A stretch of 64,000 bases of DNA from Fulvimarina pelagi HTCC2506. Its GTDB lineage: Bacteria; Pseudomonadota; Alphaproteobacteria; Rhizobiales; Rhizobiaceae. The first letter of the stretch is position 1. Each line of letters opens with the position of its first letter. The translations under genes were made by a program, and so were the position numbers. Location of the stretch: contig NZ_DS022272.1 in NCBI RefSeq assembly GCF_000153705.1, positions 3,165,298 to 3,229,297 on the forward strand, given 5' to 3'. Shown one piece after another: positions 6,984 to 15,295 of the stretch. Below the pieces are notes generated by a model that had not been told where the DNA came from, made no database searches, and worked only from the letters and a program-made list of their open reading frames with translations.

Positions 6984-9527
6984 TCAGGTCTGGTTCTCGA
7001 AGTTGCGTTCGGCCAGGATGAAGTCGGCAGCAGTCAGTTCATGCCGGCCGTCCAGAACGATCTCCGCGTCTGCTTCCGGATCGGAATCCAGTTGCGCGAT
7101 GATGACCGTCTGTTCTCGCCCGTCGTCGAGCAGCCGATGTCTGAATGTCAGGGATCCGATGTCTTCGATGCTCTCGGTACACGCGCCGGCGAAGAAGAGC
7201 TTGCGGCTGCCGAAGTCGTCGCTTTCGATGTCGATACGCGAGAGGTCGATCCGATCACCGGGCCCGAAGTCGCGAATACGGTCGCTCGGTCCGCCATCAT
7301 TGCTGAGGGCCTCGATCTTGCGGAAGACGAAGATATCATCGCCGCCATTCCCGACCATCACGTTGACGTCGGCGTCCGCGACCAGGCGGTCGTGACCGCG
7401 GCCGCCGACAACATTTTCGATCTCGAAGAATTGCGCCTCTTCCTGATCGGCGATCCAGAGGGTGCCATTCGGAAGATCGATCAGCGAATCGAGGATCAGA
7501 TCCCCGAGATCGAGGGTATCCGAACCTTCGCCCCCTCGATATTCGTCGACGACGCCGTCGGAGATCGCATAGAAGTGGTCGTCGCCCTCACCGCCGTACA
7601 GGTAGTCGATCCCCGCGTCGTCACACAGAGCATCATTGCCTTCGCCGCCATGCAGAACGTCGTCGCCAACGCCTCCTTCGAGGATGTCGTCGCCTCCACC
7701 GCCGTAGAGCCGGTCATTGCCGGCGCCGCCGTCGAGTTCGTCGTCGTTGGCGCCGCCATAAAGCGTATCGGTGCCGTCTCCACCATCGAGAATGTCGTCG
7801 CCTCCACCGCCGTACAAATGGTCGTCGCCTTCGTCGCCGTCGAGTTCGTCGTCGCCGGTGCCGCCATACAGGGTGTCGTTGCCAACGCCCCCTTCGAGGA
7901 TGTCGTCGCCCTCATCACCGTAGAGCCGGTCATTGCCGCTGCCGCCGTCGATTTCGTCGTCGTTGGCGCCTCCATGAAGCGTATCGGTACCGTCTCCACC
8001 ATCGAGAATGTCTTGGCCTTCGTCGCCGTAGAGATGGTCGTCGCCGTCGTCGCCACGAAGACGATCGTTTCCACTGCCTGCGAGGAGGACATCATTGCCG
8101 AGGCCGCCGTGAAGCGAGTCTTCGCCTGTGCCCCCCTCTAGGACGTCATCGCCGGCATCGCCGTAGAGTGCGTCGTCACCGCTGCCACCGTCGAGCGCGT
8201 CGTTGCCGGCGCCCCCATACAGGGTGTCGTTGCCAGCGCCGCCGTCGAGCACGTCGTCACCCTCTTCGCCATAGAGGATGTCATCGCCGTCTTCGCCGAA
8301 CAGAACGTCATTCCCTGAACCGCCGAAAAGGATATCGTTGCCAGCGCCACCGTAGATTGTGTCGTCGCCATCTCCTCCGATCAGACGATCGTTGCCGCTG
8401 CCGCCGTAAATGACATCGTTGCTTTCGCGCCCGTAGATGATGTCGTCGCCGCCGCGACCGTCCATCACATCGACAAGAGGAGTGCCAAGCAGAATGTCAT
8501 CGCCATCGGTGCCGACGATCTCATTGTCCGTGCCGGGAAGTATGCGCAAATGCGCAATTTGCTGGACCGCTTCGGTTCCATCGGAGACGTCGTAGCGGAA
8601 GACGATCGGTGCCACCGAGTTCTCGTCCGGTGTGAATAGCCAACGCTCGAGCCCGACCCGGACCAATTCCCCTCCATCCGCAACCAGGTTTCGGACGATG
8701 AGCGTGTCTCCGTCAGCGTCGCTCGCCCCCAGCAGAAGCATCGACATCGTGATGGTGACCGAGACATTCATCCGACCGTCGTTCAGGTAGACAGGCCCCA
8801 ACAGAACCGGACGACGGTTCGTGCGCCCCGGAGGCGTGAGGATGTCGTCCTCGTCATCTTCCTCCGGATCGCTCGTTCCTCCGCCACCGTTTGCGGGTGG
8901 GTTGCTGGGATGGGTCGGTTGCGGCTCGGTGGGCCCGACCTCTACCGGGGGAGGGAAAGGAATCCCATTCTGACCCCCGTCCGAAGGTACGGGTGAGCCA
9001 GATGGATTGCCACTCGAAGGGGCCGAAATTCCGTTCGGAATGTTAGAGGACAATGACGGCGGCAGATCGCCGCTCTCCGACACGCCATTGACGGCACTTC
9101 TTGCGCTCTGGTTCAGGAATGTATTGGAACCGAGAGCATTGTCCGAAGACAGAAACGAGAGCGCCGCGCTCGAACCATTCACAGGAGACGCAGTCGCGCG
9201 CCCGGACAGAGAATCGAGATAATCGATGATCCGGACTACGTTCTGCGCTGTCGCCTCGTCGGATCCATCGACCGAAGGCGCAGTGACAGCTTGCTCCGGG
9301 GTTGGCTCCTGTTGCGGATCTGGCGAGCCGTTCGGCGTCTCCTCGTCAGCAACAGTTTCCTCGCGGTCGCTGAAGATCTTGCCGAGGATCCAGAAGAAAC
9401 CACCCATGATGAAGGGGAGCACCGATATCGATCGAAACTTCGTCGTCGGTTCGTTGGCCTCGAACCGGGTCTTCGGTGCTTCTGCCTCGTCGCCCCGAGG
9501 TATACCGATCCGAAGGGGTTGTTCCAT
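6984..9527 (-). CDS. RTX repeat protein with cadherin-like domain, type I secretion substrate
   Basis: An 847-residue protein without a Sec signal. Residues 1-90 are charged and end in an acidic, low-complexity stretch. About 150-235 is Pro/Gly/Ser-rich with an acidic patch (DPEEDDEDD). About 240-330 resembles a bacterial cadherin-like repeat (ASDADGDTLIV, FTPDENSV, FRYDVSDG). Residues 345-655 are some 30 calcium-binding RTX nonapeptides (GGxGNDxLx). The C-terminus (VNVMVGNGGDDIFVF, then DRIRDFGPGDRIDLSRID) is serralysin-like, and the last 40 residues (VLDGRHELTAADF) match the tail of the peroxidase encoded upstream. It lies between the exporter genes and should be exported with calcium-dependent folding outside. 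No catalytic domain seen; adhesin or matrix role is an inference. Confidence 0.85.
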   Translation of the reverse strand: MEQPLRIGIPRGDEAEAPKTRFEANEPTTKFRSISVLPFIMGGFFWILGKIFSDREETVADEETPNGSPDPQQEPTPEQAVTAPSVDGSDEATAQNVVRIIDYLDSLSGRATASPVNGSSAALSFLSSDNALGSNTFLNQSARSAVNGVSESGDLPPSLSSNIPNGISAPSSGNPSGSPVPSDGGQNGIPFPPPVEVGPTEPQPTHPSNPPANGGGGTSDPEEDDEDDILTPPGRTNRRPVLLGPVYLNDGRMNVSVTITMSMLLLGASDADGDTLIVRNLVADGGELVRVGLERWLFTPDENSVAPIVFRYDVSDGTEAVQQIAHLRILPGTDNEIVGTDGDDILLGTPLVDVMDGRGGDDIIYGRESNDVIYGGSGNDRLIGGDGDDTIYGGAGNDILFGGSGNDVLFGEDGDDILYGEEGDDVLDGGAGNDTLYGGAGNDALDGGSGDDALYGDAGDDVLEGGTGEDSLHGGLGNDVLLAGSGNDRLRGDDGDDHLYGDEGQDILDGGDGTDTLHGGANDDEIDGGSGNDRLYGDEGDDILEGGVGNDTLYGGTGDDELDGDEGDDHLYGGGGDDILDGGDGTDTLYGGANDDELDGGAGNDRLYGGGGDDILEGGVGDDVLHGGEGNDALCDDAGIDYLYGGEGDDHFYAISDGVVDEYRGGEGSDTLDLGDLILDSLIDLPNGTLWIADQEEAQFFEIENVVGGRGHDRLVADADVNVMVGNGGDDIFVFRKIEALSNDGGPSDRIRDFGPGDRIDLSRIDIESDDFGSRKLFFAGACTESIEDIGSLTFRHRLLDDGREQTVIIAQLDSDPEADAEIVLDGRHELTAADFILAERNFENQT
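7560..8480 (-). repeat. RTX nonapeptide-coding repeat array
   Basis: Tandem 27-base units encoding GGxGxDxLx calcium-binding nonapeptides, with some larger blocks re-used (for example the stretch around DGGDGTDTLHGGANDDE occurs twice with small changes). Internal coding repeats, not a CRISPR array: there are no invariant repeats separated by unrelated spacers. Confidence 0.85.
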
Positions 9528-9539
9528 CTCGACCTCCCA

Positions 9540-11309
9540 TCACTTCGAAGGTGAGGCCACGGCGCGGGCGGCATTGGCGGCAGCGCCGCCGTGAATAGAC
9601 GGGAAGGGGGTTGGTCTCGCGGCGGCTCCAAGAATATCATTCTTGGGCCCGAACGCTGTCAGCTTACCGTTCTGAACGACTGCGACGAGATCCACCGCAG
9701 CCAACGCACTCGGACGATGCGCAATGACGACCGCCAAGCCGCCTCGTTCGCGCACGGCCTTGATGGCCTCGGTGAGCGCTGCTTCCCCTTCTGCATCGAG
9801 ATTGGAATTCGGCTCGTCGAGAACAAGGAGAAACGGATTGCCGTAGAGCGCACGAGCCAGGCCGATCCGCTGCCTTTGTCCGGCGGAGAGAGAGGTGCCG
9901 TTCGGACCGAGTTCGGTTTGGTAGCCTGCAGGCAAGCGCACAATCATCTCGTGGACACCCGCTACCCTGGCGGCCGAGATGATGGAGCCCGGATCGGCCT
10001 CGGGATCGAACCGCGCGATGTTTTCGGCAATAGTGCCGTCGAGCAGCGCGACGTCTTGGGGCAGATATCCAATGCTCTGGCCCAGTACGTCGGGGCGCCA
10101 TTGATCGAGATCGGCATCGTCAAGGCGCACATGGCCCCTGAGAAGCGGCCAGACCCCGACGAGCCCCTTCGCCAGTGACGTCTTGCCACCACCGCTCGGG
10201 CCGATCAGTCCGAGGGCCTGACCTGCCTTGACCTCGAAGGAGACGTCGCTGACGAGGATCGCGCCAGTTGCCGGGGCAACTATTGTGATGTTCTCGACCT
10301 TTATCGACTTTGTCGGGGCGGGAAGCTCGAGAAACTTACTGTCGTCGTCCATGGCTTCTATAGTCTCCTGAAGACGATCGAAGCTGCGCCGTGCCGACAC
10401 CATGTTCTTCCATTGGCCAAGGATCACGTCGATTGGCGCAAGTGCCCTGGCAGAAGCCACCGAACAAGCGATGATCGCACCGGCCGACAGGTCACCTTGG
10501 ATCGTGAGATATGCGCCGAGACCCAGAAGCGCCGACTGCAGCATCATGCGCAGGACCTTCGACAGCCCGGCGAAGGAGCCCGAGATGTCGCTCGTGCGAG
10601 TCTGAAGCTGCAGATGCTTCTCGTTCGCCGCCTCGAAGCGCGCCACCGCGCGTCCTGCAAAGCCCATGGCGCGCAGGATATCTGCGTTCCGGGCGTGGCA
10701 GTCGGCCAGATTTCCGCGCTGGACGGCGGCCTTCTGCACTTCGGCGGCCGAGTTCTTCGTCAACGCTCCGGTCAGAGTTGTCAGTGCGATCAAGACGAGA
10801 GCGCCCGCGCAGGTCAGAAGGCCCAGAAGCGGGTGGAGCATGAACACGAAGATAAGAAACAAAGGCATCCACGGCAGATCGAAGAGCGCGCCGGGTGCCG
10901 GGCTCGCCACGAAATTGCGCACTGTGTCGACATCGCGGCCGCGCTCCAGCGCTTCCGTGGTCGAGTAGCCGTAGCGGGGCATCTCAACGACCACCTCATG
11001 GGCGAGAGGGGCTAGACGCGCATCCATCCGCGCGCCGAAGCGGATCAGGATTTGTGATCTCAGGACATCGAAGAAGCCTTGGAAGAGATAAAGGCCGATG
11101 GCCAGGACCGAGATCGCGACAAGCGTCGGTACACTACCGCTCGTCAGAGCTCGGTCATAGATCTGAAGCATGTAGAACGCGCCGGTGAGCGCCAGCACGT
11201 TGATGACCCCTGAAAGGAGAAGGAGGAAGATCGCAAGGCCCCGGTAGCGACCGATCTTCTCGGTCATGAGGGCCTTTCCGCTCTTCAGTTTTTTGCGCTT
11301 CTTCGCCAT
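9540..11309 (-). CDS. Type I secretion system permease/ATPase, PrtD/AprD-like
   Basis: A 589-residue ABC exporter fusing six membrane helices (about residues 20-310) to a nucleotide-binding domain. Walker A GPSGGGKTS is near residue 367, the signature LSAGQRQRIGLARAL follows, and Walker B is LLVLDEPNSNLD. There is no C39 peptidase or C39-like domain at the N-terminus, which places it with PrtD/AprD/LapB-independent exporters of proteins with an uncleaved C-terminal signal. It lies 158 bases after the giant peroxidase and 12 bases before the RTX gene on the same strand, so both are likely cargo. TGMLQIYDRAL-type motif (FYMLQIYDRALTSG) is typical of this family. Confidence 0.92.
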   Translation of the reverse strand: MAKKRKKLKSGKALMTEKIGRYRGLAIFLLLLSGVINVLALTGAFYMLQIYDRALTSGSVPTLVAISVLAIGLYLFQGFFDVLRSQILIRFGARMDARLAPLAHEVVVEMPRYGYSTTEALERGRDVDTVRNFVASPAPGALFDLPWMPLFLIFVFMLHPLLGLLTCAGALVLIALTTLTGALTKNSAAEVQKAAVQRGNLADCHARNADILRAMGFAGRAVARFEAANEKHLQLQTRTSDISGSFAGLSKVLRMMLQSALLGLGAYLTIQGDLSAGAIIACSVASARALAPIDVILGQWKNMVSARRSFDRLQETIEAMDDDSKFLELPAPTKSIKVENITIVAPATGAILVSDVSFEVKAGQALGLIGPSGGGKTSLAKGLVGVWPLLRGHVRLDDADLDQWRPDVLGQSIGYLPQDVALLDGTIAENIARFDPEADPGSIISAARVAGVHEMIVRLPAGYQTELGPNGTSLSAGQRQRIGLARALYGNPFLLVLDEPNSNLDAEGEAALTEAIKAVRERGGLAVVIAHRPSALAAVDLVAVVQNGKLTAFGPKNDILGAAARPTPFPSIHGGAAANAARAVASPSK

Positions 11310-11425
11310 GGCACCGGTGTCCCACCCAAGAAGTCCCCGCCCAATCTTTCACAAACCGGCACATACGCATCGCGCGAAGTCTTCGGCCGTGCTGGCGCTG
11401 GGCGCCGGACATGTTTCCTGAAGAT

Positions 11426-11450
11426 CGGGGGCGACGTCGCGACGCCCCCG
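11426..11450 (-). terminator. GC-rich hairpin after the peroxidase gene
   Basis: CGGGGGCG, 9-base loop, CGCCCCCG: an 8-base perfect stem starting 18 bases after the peroxidase stop codon and about 115 bases before the exporter start. There is no strong U-run on the minus strand, so it may attenuate rather than stop transcription, letting the exporter genes be made at a lower level than the peroxidase. Confidence 0.5.
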
Positions 11451-11467
11451 AAAGGTTCGTCGCCTCG

Positions 11468-13357
11468 TCAGCTGACGCCGTTGAAGTCGGAGGCTGTCAG
11501 ATTGTGCCGGCCCGTCAACGCGATGCTGAAGTCGTCGGCGCTATCGTCACTCAAATGCGCGGTCACGACCGTGTACTCGCCATCGTCACGCGTCTCATGC
11601 GTCACCATGACCTGGCCGATAGCCGTGAAGCCACCGCTCACCAGCGAGAAGCTTTGATCCCCTGCCTCCCCGGTGTTGGCGTCGATGCCGGAAAGGTCGA
11701 TCGTGTCGCCCGGTTGGAAGCCGACGATCGTGTCACCGTTTGCGGCCGCGGCGGAGTTGAAGACGAATGTGTCATTCCCACCGCCGCCATCCATGACGTT
11801 CACAACGTTCGATGCGATGATCGTATCGTCGCCGGATCCGGCGACCACGTTCTCGAAGCCGAAGATCGTGTCCGTACCGCTGGCCGCACTTGCAACGCTA
11901 CCATGCTGCATGACGCCACTGCCCAGGTCGACGGACAGACCGCCGATGATCGCGGCGAGATCGAGGGTATCCACACCCGCTTCGCCCCAGTAGACATCGT
12001 CGCCGTCGTTCATCTTCGCGATGACCCGGTCGTCGCCGGCTCCGAGATAGACGGTGTCGGACCCGGCGCCGCCCTCCGCGACGTCATTGCCCTCTCCGGC
12101 GAAGATCCGGTCGTCGCCGCCGTCGCCGAAGATCATGTCATCTCCGCCGTCGCCGAACAGATCATCAGCTCCGGCACCGCCGAAGATGACGTCTTTGCCG
12201 TCACCGCCCTTCACGAGGTCGTTGCCGTCGCCGCCCAGGAGCGTGTCATCACCTGCTTGGCCGAGGATCAAGTCGTCACCCTCGAGCCCGGACAAGACGT
12301 CGGCCCCGGCCTCCCCGACCAGAAGGTCGGCACCTGTCGTTCCCAGCCTGCCGGTCTCGCCCGAAGAAGCTGGCGGCGGGTTGGTCGTGCCGTCGCCGTC
12401 TCCGCCATCGTCCGTGCCGGTGCCGTCGTCGTCTCCATCGTCGTCCGTACCGGTGCCGGTGCCGTCGTCGTCTCCGTCGTCGTCCGTACCGGTGTCGACG
12501 TCGTCGTCATCTTCATCGTTGTCGTGGTCGTCGTCGTCGTCCCGATCCTCATCGTCGTCGAGGTCGGCAACGAATATATCCTCGGGAAGACCTGTCAGGC
12601 CGGTGTTCCGCGCCACGATGTCGGAGAAGTCCTGACCGTCCACGAAGGTCTCGTAGAAGTCGAAGTTGTCGAAGCGGTCGAGATAATAGAACCGGTCACC
12701 TTCCTGCAGCCGGTCGAACTGCTCGTGCAGCACCACCCAGAAGGTCTGGCCGACTATTCCGTCCATCACGTGCTTCTCGGCGAGACCACCGACCCACAGA
12801 TCCACACGGTCGATGCCGCTGACGATCTTGCTGCCGTTCGGCCCGTCCATAAGAGCGATGTCGGGGTTGACCGCGACGAAGGCGGCGATCTCTTCCGGCG
12901 TCGACAGGACGAGGTCCGGATAGGCTTCCATCATCTGCGCGATGATGTCGTCACTCAAGCCATTGCGTACCTGGAAGTCTTCCCAGGACGTATAGGGGTC
13001 GAGGTTGCCGGCGAGTTCCACCGCCTCCTTGATATAGGGATCGTTGGAAGCCTTCAGATCAGCGCGGACCTGGTTCAGCGTGCCCAGCCCGATGTCCCAG
13101 CCGCGAGCGACGTTGAAGGAGAACAGGTCGGCATTGATCCGAACGAGGTCGTTGCGGATCGCATCGACGATGTTGAAGTCCACCTCCTCGGCCGGCTGAA
13201 TGGCGGTACCGCTCAGATCGCGCCCACACCAAGCTGTGCGTAGCCCGGCTGCGGCACGTAGCCCGGAGGCAGCGGACCCGTGAAGGCACCCGCCTCGTTG
13301 GTCGGATTGAGGACGCGTCGAAGAGGGCGACCTCTCGCGGCTGCCCGTCCGGGCCAA
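11468..13357 (-). CDS. C-terminal segment of the giant RTX haem peroxidase (after frameshifts)
   Basis: The final part of the peroxidase gene that begins at 23301. The meaningful frame runs from about 13216 down to the stop at 11468; codons above that are out of frame. It encodes the end of peroxidase copy A (ILSGTAIQPAEEVDFNIVDAIR, LPGDI-like helices), an extremely acidic linker (about 50 residues dominated by Asp, Gly and Thr), about 10 RTX nonapeptides, a serralysin-like FGFENVVAGSGDDTI block, and the type I secretion tail ending LTGRHNLTASDF. That tail resembles the C-terminus of the RTX protein at 6984, which supports a shared exporter. A base missing near 13216 separates it from the preceding frame. 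Confidence 0.75.
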   Translation of the reverse strand: MARTGSRERSPSSTRPQSDQRGGCLHGSAASGLRAAAGLRTAWCGRDLSGTAIQPAEEVDFNIVDAIRNDLVRINADLFSFNVARGWDIGLGTLNQVRADLKASNDPYIKEAVELAGNLDPYTSWEDFQVRNGLSDDIIAQMMEAYPDLVLSTPEEIAAFVAVNPDIALMDGPNGSKIVSGIDRVDLWVGGLAEKHVMDGIVGQTFWVVLHEQFDRLQEGDRFYYLDRFDNFDFYETFVDGQDFSDIVARNTGLTGLPEDIFVADLDDDEDRDDDDDHDNDEDDDDVDTGTDDDGDDDGTGTGTDDDGDDDGTGTDDGGDGDGTTNPPPASSGETGRLGTTGADLLVGEAGADVLSGLEGDDLILGQAGDDTLLGGDGNDLVKGGDGKDVIFGGAGADDLFGDGGDDMIFGDGGDDRIFAGEGNDVAEGGAGSDTVYLGAGDDRVIAKMNDGDDVYWGEAGVDTLDLAAIIGGLSVDLGSGVMQHGSVASAASGTDTIFGFENVVAGSGDDTIIASNVVNVMDGGGGNDTFVFNSAAAANGDTIVGFQPGDTIDLSGIDANTGEAGDQSFSLVSGGFTAIGQVMVTHETRDDGEYTVVTAHLSDDSADDFSIALTGRHNLTASDFNGVS

Positions 13358-14621
13358 TGACGGTCATGGTCTGGCCGACCAGCGAATGGCCCACGCGGTA
13401 GACCGCGGCTGCGAACTCGTGGGAGATGCGGGCATCGACGTCGGGGTTGTACTCGTCGTGGCCGTGGCTGCCGCTGCCTCGGATGCCGCCGATCAGGAAG
13501 TCGGCGAATTCATCGAAGACGACGCGCTGGTACTCCGCCTCATTGAGCATCTTGGCGGCCTGGAAGAACTCTTCCGACGTGCCCTCGAAGCCAGCCTCCA
13601 TGAGCGTTTCGACGTGGAAGTTATGGTTGCGCGCCCACACTGTGTGCATCGAGGTGAGTGCGAAGTTCTCGTTCGCCCGCCCGTCGCCGGCGATGTAGTG
13701 GTCGAGGAGATTGATGAACGGGTTGGTGTCGAGGAGCAGCGGATAGCCTCCGCCCATGAAGTCCGACACCAGATGGTTCACGACGTCCGGATCGTAAGCG
13801 CCCGTTGCCTCGTCGAAGAGGTTGCCGGTGACGCCTTCCGAGATCGGGAAGTCGGTGAAGTATTCCCGGAAGCTGATCGCCCCGTTCGGCAGCGAAGGAT
13901 CCCGGAAGATCGTGTTCGCTTCCCAATGATGCTCGATCAGCTCACGCAGCGTCGGCAAGAGCCGGATTCGGGATTGGACGGGTCGTCGGCACCGGCCAGC
14001 AGCCGCATGCCGAAGCCCTGAGCACCGTCGCTCTCCCTGAGGAACTGGCCGACGAGCTCGTTCGAACCGTATGCCTGGTTCTGATCGACGAAGGGCGAAG
14101 CCTTGTTGAGATGCTGCGGGATCCCGTTTTCGTCGATCACATGCACCTTGCCGCGTGTGAGGTCGGCCGGATTGTCGACGCCTGGGGCGCGGGCCGAACC
14201 GGGCCCGCCGATCTCGATCACTCCGTTCAGAGAGTCTTTGGGCAAGAAGTCGAGGCCGTGGTCGAAGTACTGGCCGAACGCCATGAAGAAGGTGTTTGCG
14301 CCCGACTTCGCTGGCGCCAGATCAGCTTCCTGAACGCCGAGGATGTTGCTGATCTCGCGTGGGTCGAGCCCAGCGAAGATCGGGTTGACGGCCCGGTTGT
14401 TGATCGTTGCGTCGTATTCGCCGTAGCGGGCCTCGGTCAGGCGAATGAAGACTTCGTCCGCCGAGCCGAATTCCGGGTTGTTCTCGTTGTTGTTGCGGCC
14501 GAGCAGTTCGCGTACCCCGGCAGCGCCTTCGGTGTCGTCGTCACCCTCAAAGGCCGGACGACCATTGACCAGATTCTTCAGTCCTTCAAGGTCGCGGGCA
14601 GTCAAGGTGAAAGCGCCGCGG
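12391..14621 (-). repeat. Tandem duplication, copy A (peroxidase domain plus acidic linker)
   Basis: Head-to-tail copy of the unit at about 14625-16897. The offset between copies is 2274 bases at the low end and 2276 at the high end; the change is fully explained by three single-base losses in this copy (near 13216, 13314, 13966) and one in copy B (near 15426). Outside those sites and the Asp-linker I found essentially no substitutions by eye. Boundaries within the low-complexity linker are approximate. Confidence 0.85.
13059..13958 (-). CDS. Middle segment of duplicated peroxidase domain, copy A (frameshifted)
   Basis: The part from about 13966 to 13314 is genuine peroxidase sequence: LRELIEHHWEANTIF, the GDGRANENFALTSMH region with the catalytic Arg and Glu, and the proximal haem ligand in AVYRVGHSLVG. 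Residues after REVALFDA are out of frame. Compared with copy B, this copy lacks one A near 13966 and one base near 13314 (GACGC against GAAGGC). A further short in-frame piece (FLNPTNEAGAFTGPLPPGYV onward) lies between 13313 and about 13217 in another frame. It is not an independent gene. Confidence 0.7.
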   Translation of the reverse strand: MPTLRELIEHHWEANTIFRDPSLPNGAISFREYFTDFPISEGVTGNLFDEATGAYDPDVVNHLVSDFMGGGYPLLLDTNPFINLLDHYIAGDGRANENFALTSMHTVWARNHNFHVETLMEAGFEGTSEEFFQAAKMLNEAEYQRVVFDEFADFLIGGIRGSGSHGHDEYNPDVDARISHEFAAAVYRVGHSLVGQTMTVIGPDGQPREVALFDASSIRPTRRVPSRVRCLRATCRSRATHSLVWARSERYRHSAGRGGGLQHRRCDPQRPRSDQCRPVLLQRRSRLGHRAGHAEPGPR

Positions 14622-15295
14622 TCGTCCGTGCCGTCGCCGTCTCCGCCATCGTCCGTGCCGGTGCCGTCGTCGTCTCCATCGTCGTCCGTGCCGGTGCCGG
14701 TGCCGTCTCCATCGTCGTCCGTACCGGTGCCGGTGCCGTCGTCGTCTCCGTCGTCGTCCGTACCGGTGTCGACGTCGTCGTCATCTTCATCGTTGTCGTG
14801 GTCGTCGTCGTCGTCCCGATCCTCATCGTCGTCGAGGTCGGCAACGAATATATCCTCGGGAAGACCTGTCAGGCCGGTGTTCCGCGCCACGATGTCGGAG
14901 AAGTCCTGACCGTCCACGAAGGTCTCGTAGAAGTCGAAGTTGTCGAAGCGGTCGAGATAATAGAACCGGTCACCTTCCTGCAGCCGGTCGAACTGCTCGT
15001 GCAGCACCACCCAGAAGGTCTGGCCGACTATTCCGTCCATCACGTGCTTCTCGGCGAGACCACCGACCCACAGATCCACACGGTCGATGCCGCTGACGAT
15101 CTTGCTGCCGTTCGGCCCGTCCATAAGAGCGATGTCGGGGTTGACCGCGACGAAGGCGGCGATCTCTTCCGGCGTCGACAGGACGAGGTCCGGATAGGCT
15201 TCCATCATCTGCGCGATGATGTCGTCACTCAAGCCATTGCGTACCTGGAAGTCTTCCCAGGACGTATAGGGGTCGAGGTTGCCGGCGAGTTCCAC
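13937..15295 (-). CDS. Junction segment: end of peroxidase copy B, acidic linker, start of copy A (frameshifted)
   Basis: Continuation of the giant peroxidase after the frameshift near 15426. The true frame already runs from about 15426, so the start at 15295 is only an internal GTG. It encodes the C-terminal helices of copy B, a very acidic Asp/Gly/Thr linker with one more TGTGTDDDGDG-like unit than copy A, then RGAFTLTARDLEGLKNLVNG, which begins copy A. It includes the distal haem histidine in FGQYFDHGLDFL and the calcium site SPFVDQNQAYGSNEL. It ends about ten codons after the lost base near 13966. Confidence 0.72.
   Translation of the reverse strand: MELAGNLDPYTSWEDFQVRNGLSDDIIAQMMEAYPDLVLSTPEEIAAFVAVNPDIALMDGPNGSKIVSGIDRVDLWVGGLAEKHVMDGIVGQTFWVVLHEQFDRLQEGDRFYYLDRFDNFDFYETFVDGQDFSDIVARNTGLTGLPEDIFVADLDDDEDRDDDDDHDNDEDDDDVDTGTDDDGDDDGTGTGTDDDGDGTGTGTDDDGDDDGTGTDDGGDGDGTDDRGAFTLTARDLEGLKNLVNGRPAFEGDDDTEGAAGVRELLGRNNNENNPEFGSADEVFIRLTEARYGEYDATINNRAVNPIFAGLDPREISNILGVQEADLAPAKSGANTFFMAFGQYFDHGLDFLPKDSLNGVIEIGGPGSARAPGVDNPADLTRGKVHVIDENGIPQHLNKASPFVDQNQAYGSNELVGQFLRESDGAQGFGMRLLAGADDPSNPESGSCRRCVS

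Noticed and set aside
7560..8480. Possible CRISPR array because of regular short repeats
   Set aside because: The period is 27 bases without unrelated spacers and encodes RTX nonapeptides in frame.
11411..13243. 610-codon plus-strand frame rich in Val and Ile opposite the RTX/peroxidase C-terminus
   Set aside because: It is the reverse complement of Asp/Gly-rich RTX and linker codons; low-complexity shadow.
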